Under the pieces are notes generated by a model. The model made no database searches, was not told the origin of the DNA, and saw nothing but the letters and a program-made list of their open reading frames with translations. A DNA stretch of 64,000 nucleotides from Deltaproteobacteria bacterium. Its GTDB lineage: Bacteria > Bdellovibrionota_F > JAHFAK01. How positions within the stretch are numbered: the first letter of the stretch is position 1; every line of letters starts with the position of its first letter. The position numbers were made by a program, and so were the translations under genes. The stretch lies in assembly GCA_023250585.1 (NCBI GenBank), contig JAHFAK010000001.1, forward strand, positions 24,054 to 88,053. Direction: 5' to 3'. Below, piece after piece: positions 59,392-64,000 of the stretch.

Positions 59392-60315
59392 TTACTCATA
59401 ATAGGGCTGAAATAAATTATATTGCACATCACCTGTAAGAAATATTTCGCGATTATCAGAAAGACGAGTATATCCTTCTAATTCTGACTGCAGGAGAATG
59501 CAATTTGTTTTAAAAACTGCAGAAGCCAAGCCCGAATTTTCTTGAATAGCTACTTTCAAATTAATTGTAGTTAATTTCCATCCTTTCCATAATTTGATAT
59601 TTTGTACAAGAATTAAAATTTGCTCATTATTATCCCAATAAATATCTTGAACAAAGCGTGATATTGGAAATCTATATATTATAACGCCTGCATCATCAAC
59701 ATTCTCCGCTTCCTTTAAAGTAAAAGGATCCATAAGTAATATTTCATTTTGATGGTCACTAGGGTCATACTCAGCAGAAGCAATATACCATTTCTCCAAG
59801 TAAAAAACATATTCCGGTCTGGTGGTTCTGGTCCCTGCATTAATTTTTTTTTGAATTGCTCGAGTCAAATTGCGATCGGTATAAAAAAGATTCCAGTCTA
59901 TAGAGTAAATAGCTCCCTGCGATCCTATGAATGTAGGATAACTGGGATGGTATGCTAACCCAGTTGGATGAGGAATCACATCTTCATCATTCACTAGTAA
60001 TAAGCCTTGCCATCCGGTTTTTTGTAATTGCATATCAAGTTCTTGAACGGTTCCTACCTTACTGTCTCCATATAGATAAATAAAATTATCAATAACTTGT
60101 ATACCTTGCCCACTACCAATCTCGGAAAAACTATAAGCATAGAGAAGAGGCGAATCATACTCAACATTTACCATACCTTCACAGGTAAGTGTTTCACACG
60201 AAACATTAAAAATTAGTAAGAAAAAAATAACAACCCTACCAAAATTCTTGTAAGGCAATGGGACATTAAAAATTTTATTATTTTTTCCATTCAGTCGAGT
60301 AGATAATTTTACCAT
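59392..60315 (-). CDS. Putative lipoprotein, beta-propeller-like, function unknown
   Basis: About 307 residues from ATG 60313-60315; longer readings to 60474 lie inside the preceding gene in another frame. The N-terminal hydrophobic stretch VVIFFLLIFNVSC (about 27-39) ends in a lipobox-like Cys. The mature part has repeated beta-rich blocks (YAYSFSEIGSGQGIQVIDNFIYLYGD, IPHPTGLAYHPSYPTFIGSQGAIYSID, YVFYLEKWYIASAEYD, FVQDIYWDNNEQILILVQN) resembling propeller blades, with no recognised catalytic motif. It overlaps the phosphatase lipoprotein gene, so the two may act together at the cell surface. Confidence 0.65.
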   Translation of the reverse strand: MVKLSTRLNGKNNKIFNVPLPYKNFGRVVIFFLLIFNVSCETLTCEGMVNVEYDSPLLYAYSFSEIGSGQGIQVIDNFIYLYGDSKVGTVQELDMQLQKTGWQGLLLVNDEDVIPHPTGLAYHPSYPTFIGSQGAIYSIDWNLFYTDRNLTRAIQKKINAGTRTTRPEYVFYLEKWYIASAEYDPSDHQNEILLMDPFTLKEAENVDDAGVIIYRFPISRFVQDIYWDNNEQILILVQNIKLWKGWKLTTINLKVAIQENSGLASAVFKTNCILLQSELEGYTRLSDNREIFLTGDVQYNLFQPYYE

Positions 60316-62044
60316 CACTTCTAACCATCGTAAACCGAAGACTCTTATTGTTAACTTTAAACCAACCAAAACCATGAGTTGATTCCGAACTAATAACCCT
60401 TGTATCAATGGAATCAATAGTATGAAGCTCAGCTCCTCCAGTCCCAATAATAATCTGGTCGATAGAACAATCATCTATAGTATCTCGTAAGTAAGAAAAA
60501 ATATGATCATGCCCAGACAGAACAATATCAATAGAATTACAAATCATTGGGAGCAAAGAACTCTTAATGCTCAGCTCATCATCCCCATGAATTCCATTAC
60601 TTATTATAGGTACATGCTTAGCCAGGATCTTCCATTGTGCTTTACTCAAAGCAATAGCGTTCCGAAGCCATTCTTGAGCTGTAGCATCGAATTGATAATC
60701 AGTGAAGAGAAAAATTTCAAGTAATGGTTGATCCCGCGAATCGGATCTTTTAACAGAATAATACTCCCCTTCCATTCTCCAAGATGGGTCAACCGCCGAG
60801 TAATCAATCTGAGCTTGAAAGTTTCCGTCAAGGTCATGATTTCCTAAAAGAGGATAAAAAGGAATATTCATTTCACCATAGATTTCAGTATATTTTTTTC
60901 TCCATTGAGGATCATCTATACTCGTAACTCCATATTCGTAAAAATTATCTCCTAAAGCAACCAAAAAATCACATCTATTTTGTATACAATAAGTTTTCAT
61001 CGCTTGAGCTACTTTTTTCTGATTTTTGGTACCACTCCCCCAATCACCAAATGAAAGAAAATCTACTTCATCTTTTTCATCTAATTGATCTTCATAATCG
61101 ATATTATCATTAGTTTGTATTCCTGTTCTCCAATGCCACTCTAAAGATTCAACCGGTGTTCCATCTATACATCTAAGTCCTTCAACATGAGCTGTATAAA
61201 TTGTATCTGCTGCAAACAGTTTATTGTCGTGTACACAGCTGATATCTGTTTGAGTCGCACCGATTTGTGAGAAACGAAAAGCACATTGAATAGGCTCAGA
61301 CGAATTAACTCGAAAAGTCTTATTGGTTACACTTGTAGAATCTATCGCACATCCCACTCGAATACGGACTTTTTTTGATAGAAGAACTACTTCTTTAGCA
61401 ATATATGTTTCCTTATTGTTTATGGGTCTGACTGCAAAGACTCGCGCATAATCTGATTTAACATCTTGACACTGTGAATCTTCATCTTGATCATCAGGAA
61501 ATGAATCTAAATCACAATCAGGTTCTTCCTGATCAAGAATTCCATCTCCATCGTCATCCATATCATCTAAATCTGCAATTCCATCTCCATCTCGATCTAT
61601 TGTTTTTAGAGGATTAATAGATGGCAATCCAATATTTCCTGAAATTGTAACTTCTCCAAGATTAATAGTTTTTTGATTCTCCTTTATAAAAAAGATTGAT
61701 GTTGAAAACTCACTGATTCCCGAAATAAATGAAAGTCTAGCAAGTTTTTCACCATGTAATAAAAAATTAAGAATGTAAGATTTATGTGCCTCAAGTGTAA
61801 TCGTAAAAAAACAATCATTTTGCATATCCCCAAGCAAAATATCTCCTTTTGAATCAATAGCTTGTATTTGATCTGCTCTACATACAGAACTTTTATCTAT
61901 TCCAAGGAAAGAAGGATTAAATTCTCCAAGATATCCCACCACACTCTGGCGACTGTTTTGGAAACGATCAATTCTCTCTACTGTACAGTTAACAACGCCA
62001 ATAACCACAAAACAAAAAAATATTCTGACTGGATACTTCTTCAT
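60278..62044 (-). CDS. Lipoprotein with calcium-binding type-3 repeats and TRAP-like metallophosphatase domain
   Basis: 588 residues. An N-terminal lipoprotein-like signal ends at about Cys20 (FVVIGVVNC). A thrombospondin type-3-like Asp-rich block (DRDGDGIADLDDMDDDGDGILD) lies at about 150-190, followed by a beta-sandwich Big_5-like region (about 200-310). The metallophosphatase (about 325-575) has LSFGDWGSG, LVALGDNFYEYG, PLLGNHDLDG, KHVPIISNG and VLSGHDHIFSYL, the five metal motifs of purple or tartrate-resistant acid phosphatases. It likely hydrolyses phosphate esters outside the cytoplasm. It is the first leftward gene, facing wzi across a divergent promoter region. Confidence 0.85.
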   Translation of the reverse strand: MKKYPVRIFFCFVVIGVVNCTVERIDRFQNSRQSVVGYLGEFNPSFLGIDKSSVCRADQIQAIDSKGDILLGDMQNDCFFTITLEAHKSYILNFLLHGEKLARLSFISGISEFSTSIFFIKENQKTINLGEVTISGNIGLPSINPLKTIDRDGDGIADLDDMDDDGDGILDQEEPDCDLDSFPDDQDEDSQCQDVKSDYARVFAVRPINNKETYIAKEVVLLSKKVRIRVGCAIDSTSVTNKTFRVNSSEPIQCAFRFSQIGATQTDISCVHDNKLFAADTIYTAHVEGLRCIDGTPVESLEWHWRTGIQTNDNIDYEDQLDEKDEVDFLSFGDWGSGTKNQKKVAQAMKTYCIQNRCDFLVALGDNFYEYGVTSIDDPQWRKKYTEIYGEMNIPFYPLLGNHDLDGNFQAQIDYSAVDPSWRMEGEYYSVKRSDSRDQPLLEIFLFTDYQFDATAQEWLRNAIALSKAQWKILAKHVPIISNGIHGDDELSIKSSLLPMICNSIDIVLSGHDHIFSYLRDTIDDCSIDQIIIGTGGAELHTIDSIDTRVISSESTHGFGWFKVNNKSLRFTMVRSDGKIIYSTEWKK

Positions 62045-62088
62045 TGCAACGATTTTTTCTTAATGGATACTCCCCTAGTAGAGCAAGC

Positions 62089-62117
62089 ATCCTATCTTAT
62101 GGATACAATGCTTTCAA
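62089..62117 (-). promoter_or_regulatory. Possible leftward sigma-70-type promoter
   Basis: The minus strand has TTGAAA (62112-62117), a 17-bp spacer and TAGGAT (62089-62094), about 45 bp before the ATG of the phosphatase lipoprotein gene. The -10 is only a 4/6 match, so this is tentative. It would drive the leftward genes starting at 62044. Confidence 0.35.
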
Positions 62118-62158
62118 GTTCTATCATAACACCAATTTTTTTAATAATTCTTGCTGCC

Positions 62159-62187
62159 TTGACTCTTAAAGTTTAATCTTTAATAAT
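62159..62187 (+). promoter_or_regulatory. Sigma-70-type promoter for the Wzi-like gene
   Basis: TTGACT (62159-62164), a 17-bp spacer and AATAAT (62182-62187) give 5/6 matches in both hexamers, about 55 bp upstream of the wzi-like ATG. The region is divergent between this gene and the leftward operon, where a promoter is required. Confidence 0.65.
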
Positions 62188-62242
62188 AAAACAATAAAAG
62201 TTATTACCCAGTATATAAATAAAAGAAAAAAATTTTATCTCT

Positions 62243-63847
62243 ATGAATCGTTTGTTATTTTATCTACTTTATCGTTTTTTAATATCTTTCTTTCCTATAC
62301 TCCTTTTTGCTTCACCCAATGTTTTCATATCTGATGACGTGTATTTTTATCTTAATAAACTCGAAAGCTATGGACTTATTCACACGACGGTTAAAAGTTT
62401 TCCTCAACTTACACGAAAAGAAATTGCTCGCCAAATACTTGAAGCCCAGAAGAATAAAATAAAGCTCACTGATTCAGAAGAACTCTTTGCTGTCGAAAAA
62501 ATATTGAATACACTAAAAAAAGACTTTGCGTATGAGATACAAGATACGAGATACGAGAAATTACATTATAAACCTATCGCTCGAGCCCGTATTGATTTTG
62601 ATTTTCTTAAAGCAAAAAAACATCTAATTGTTCAAAATAATGGAGTTGGATCAATAGATGCAAAAGTCCAAAGTTTTACTGAAAATCAAGAAGGACGCAA
62701 TTTTGAAGATGGATTAAATACTCATGTTGAAACAAATCATTATGCAGAATTGTTTAATCATGCGTCAGTATATTTTGAACCAATTTATTATCTGACTTTC
62801 TCTGATGATACCTCGGACACAAGTCGCATTGAAATACATAAGCTCTATGCAAAAACCTATTTCTATAATATCGAATTAGAGGTGGGGAGAGATTCTATTG
62901 TATGGGGAAATAGTTATAAAAATTACGCTCTTCTTGGACCAAATGCTTTTCCTTTTGACTTAATTAAATTGTCTTTTCCTCATCCAATTATCCTTCCCTA
63001 TCTTGGTCCATTTAAATTTGAATTATTCCATGCGCGACTCTCATTCAATACATTCAGGCATCCCTATCTTACCGGTTCACAGTTTGGTTTTAGACCTGCT
63101 TCATTTTTTGAATTCAGTGCAAGCCAAGCATTGATGTGGGGAGGCGACGGCGCTACTGAATTTGGATTTTGGGAAGGTTTTAAGGAATGGTTTTTTAAAA
63201 GAACTGATTTACATAATAGAGATATTTCCAATAGAATAGTTTCATTTAATTTTAGATTCTATCTTGAACATTTAAACAATACCCAAATATATCTCGATAC
63301 TGCTCTCGAAGATAAAAGATTTTTGCACTCTCTTGAAAATCAATTGGTAGATATGGATACTTACATTTTAGGTTTCTATTTCCCTCGATTAACCAATACC
63401 CCTGAATATGATCTTCGATTAGAATTGATGAGAACTCCTCCTATTGCTTATAGACATGCATCGTACACTGGAGGTTGGACAGATAGAAGTAATCTCCTTG
63501 CAAATGCACTTGGCCCAGATGGAGATAGCATTGATGTAACATTTAATTATCATTACCAGATGAAACACACTTTTACTTTTAACGGAGGGTTCGAATCGAG
63601 AGAAAGTGATATTTATACTACAATATATGATCCTCAATCTCCTCAAGATGGATATGATGAAGTTTTAATAGAAGAAAGAATACATGAATCTAAATTGATT
63701 GGACAAATTGGTTATAAAACTTCTCTGTCCGAAAACCTTGTGGCTACCATGAAACTTGGTTATGCAAAAGTATTTAACTTTAATTATGTACGCGATGATA
63801 ATAAAAGTAATGTGCTTTTTAATCTAGGGATTGAATATACTTTTTAA
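62243..63847 (+). CDS. wzi: Capsule assembly Wzi-family outer membrane protein
   Basis: 534 residues with a signal peptide (about 1-24, cleaved near LLFASP). An N-terminal helical domain follows (YFYLNKLESYGLIHTTVKSFPQLTRKEIARQILEAQ), then a beta-barrel with the Wzi-family motifs LEVGRDSIVWGNSYKNYALLGPNAFPFDLIKLSFPHP and SASQALMWGGDG, and a C-terminal IEYTF ending in Phe, as in outer-membrane barrels. Wzi anchors polysaccharide to the outer membrane in Klebsiella and E. coli. As the first rightward gene next to a glycan operon, it may bind the product made leftward. Confidence 0.83.
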   Translation: MNRLLFYLLYRFLISFFPILLFASPNVFISDDVYFYLNKLESYGLIHTTVKSFPQLTRKEIARQILEAQKNKIKLTDSEELFAVEKILNTLKKDFAYEIQDTRYEKLHYKPIARARIDFDFLKAKKHLIVQNNGVGSIDAKVQSFTENQEGRNFEDGLNTHVETNHYAELFNHASVYFEPIYYLTFSDDTSDTSRIEIHKLYAKTYFYNIELEVGRDSIVWGNSYKNYALLGPNAFPFDLIKLSFPHPIILPYLGPFKFELFHARLSFNTFRHPYLTGSQFGFRPASFFEFSASQALMWGGDGATEFGFWEGFKEWFFKRTDLHNRDISNRIVSFNFRFYLEHLNNTQIYLDTALEDKRFLHSLENQLVDMDTYILGFYFPRLTNTPEYDLRLELMRTPPIAYRHASYTGGWTDRSNLLANALGPDGDSIDVTFNYHYQMKHTFTFNGGFESRESDIYTTIYDPQSPQDGYDEVLIEERIHESKLIGQIGYKTSLSENLVATMKLGYAKVFNFNYVRDDNKSNVLFNLGIEYTF

Positions 63848-64000
63848 TGCCAACACTCATAAAAATAAAATATATACTTATAGCTCTTCTTTATTTCTTC
63901 GTAACCCCTTTGTTATTGCTGTTTTTATTTCATACTCATTGGTTAATGTCTGTATTCATAATCTTTATCATCTACTCTATAGGAGGCCTAATTTTTTATA
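63847..64000 (+). CDS. Hydrophobic membrane protein, partial
   Basis: An ORF starts at ATG 63847-63849, sharing its A with the wzi stop (TAATG), and stays open to the right edge (51 codons). The visible part is almost entirely hydrophobic (two predicted membrane helices, with LIALLYFFVTPLLLLFLF and then MSVFIIFIIYSIGG). Coupled to wzi, it is probably a small inner-membrane protein. No family can be assigned from this fragment. Confidence 0.6.
   Translation, partial: MPTLIKIKYILIALLYFFVTPLLLLFLFHTHWLMSVFIIFIIYSIGGLIFY

Overview
The window is AT-rich and almost fully coding. It looks like one surface-glycan locus of a Gram-negative bacterium. Everything from the left edge to about 62.0 kb is on the minus strand, with gaps mostly under 60 bp and many 1-35 bp overlaps, so it reads as one very long operon running right to left. 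Only the last two genes (62.2-64.0 kb) point the other way. Gram-negative features are a Wzi-type outer-membrane barrel, two lipoproteins, Wzz, Wzx and an O-antigen ligase/polymerase. One secreted protein carries Cys-rich DUF4215 repeats and a Cys-TM-basic tail of the MYXO-CTERM kind, which hints at a deltaproteobacteria-like lineage. This taxonomic guess is weak.

Layout in the direction of transcription. (1) 62.0-58.3 kb: a TRAP-like phosphatase lipoprotein, a second lipoprotein, CysQ, and an RfaH homologue. (2) 57.75 kb: an exact ops core (GGCGGTAG, minus strand) between rfaH and wzz, so the operon appears to encode its own antiterminator and recruitment site. (3) 57.7-38.9 kb: wzz followed by what looks like a full GDP-route CMP-legionaminic-acid pathway (legB, legC, ptmE, legG, legI, legF, with ptmA and Gfo/Idh genes), interleaved with PIG-L, WbqC, HisH/HisF and two PP-loop sugar amidotransferases. 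A short recombined stretch (44.8-46.0 kb) holds a REP-associated transposase, a gene remnant and an orphan gene. (4) 38.9-35.8 kb: a pyruvate kinase-ATP sulfurylase fusion next to a sulfotransferase. (5) 35.8-15.8 kb: glycosyltransferases, nucleotide-sugar epimerases and dehydrogenase, Wzx, Wzy-like ligase, an alkaline-phosphatase-fold protein, a YdjC deacetylase and methyltransferases. (6) 15.7-11.8 kb: a UDP-sulfoquinovose synthase homologue, a sugar amidotransferase fused to its own glutaminase, and a cysteine dioxygenase. (7) 11.8-5.3 kb: a beta-helix surface protein, a GT4 enzyme and a divergent cassette of CDP-alcohol phosphatidyltransferase, GAPDH-like, kinase-like and dehydroquinate-synthase-like genes. 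(8) 5.3 kb to the left edge: an SDR, two tandem radical SAM paralogues, a PhyH-Rieske fusion and an FkbM methyltransferase.

How it may fit together (inference): the locus makes a legionaminic-type, amidine-bearing glycan by a Wzx/Wzy/Wzz route, with unusually heavy sulfur chemistry. Sulfate activation, sulfotransfer, PAP removal, sulfoquinovose synthesis, cysteine oxidation and a TauE/SafE transporter are all in one operon. APS kinase, an initiating sugar-phosphate transferase and Wza/Wzc export genes were not seen here. No rRNA, tRNA, CRISPR array or phage gene was recognised.
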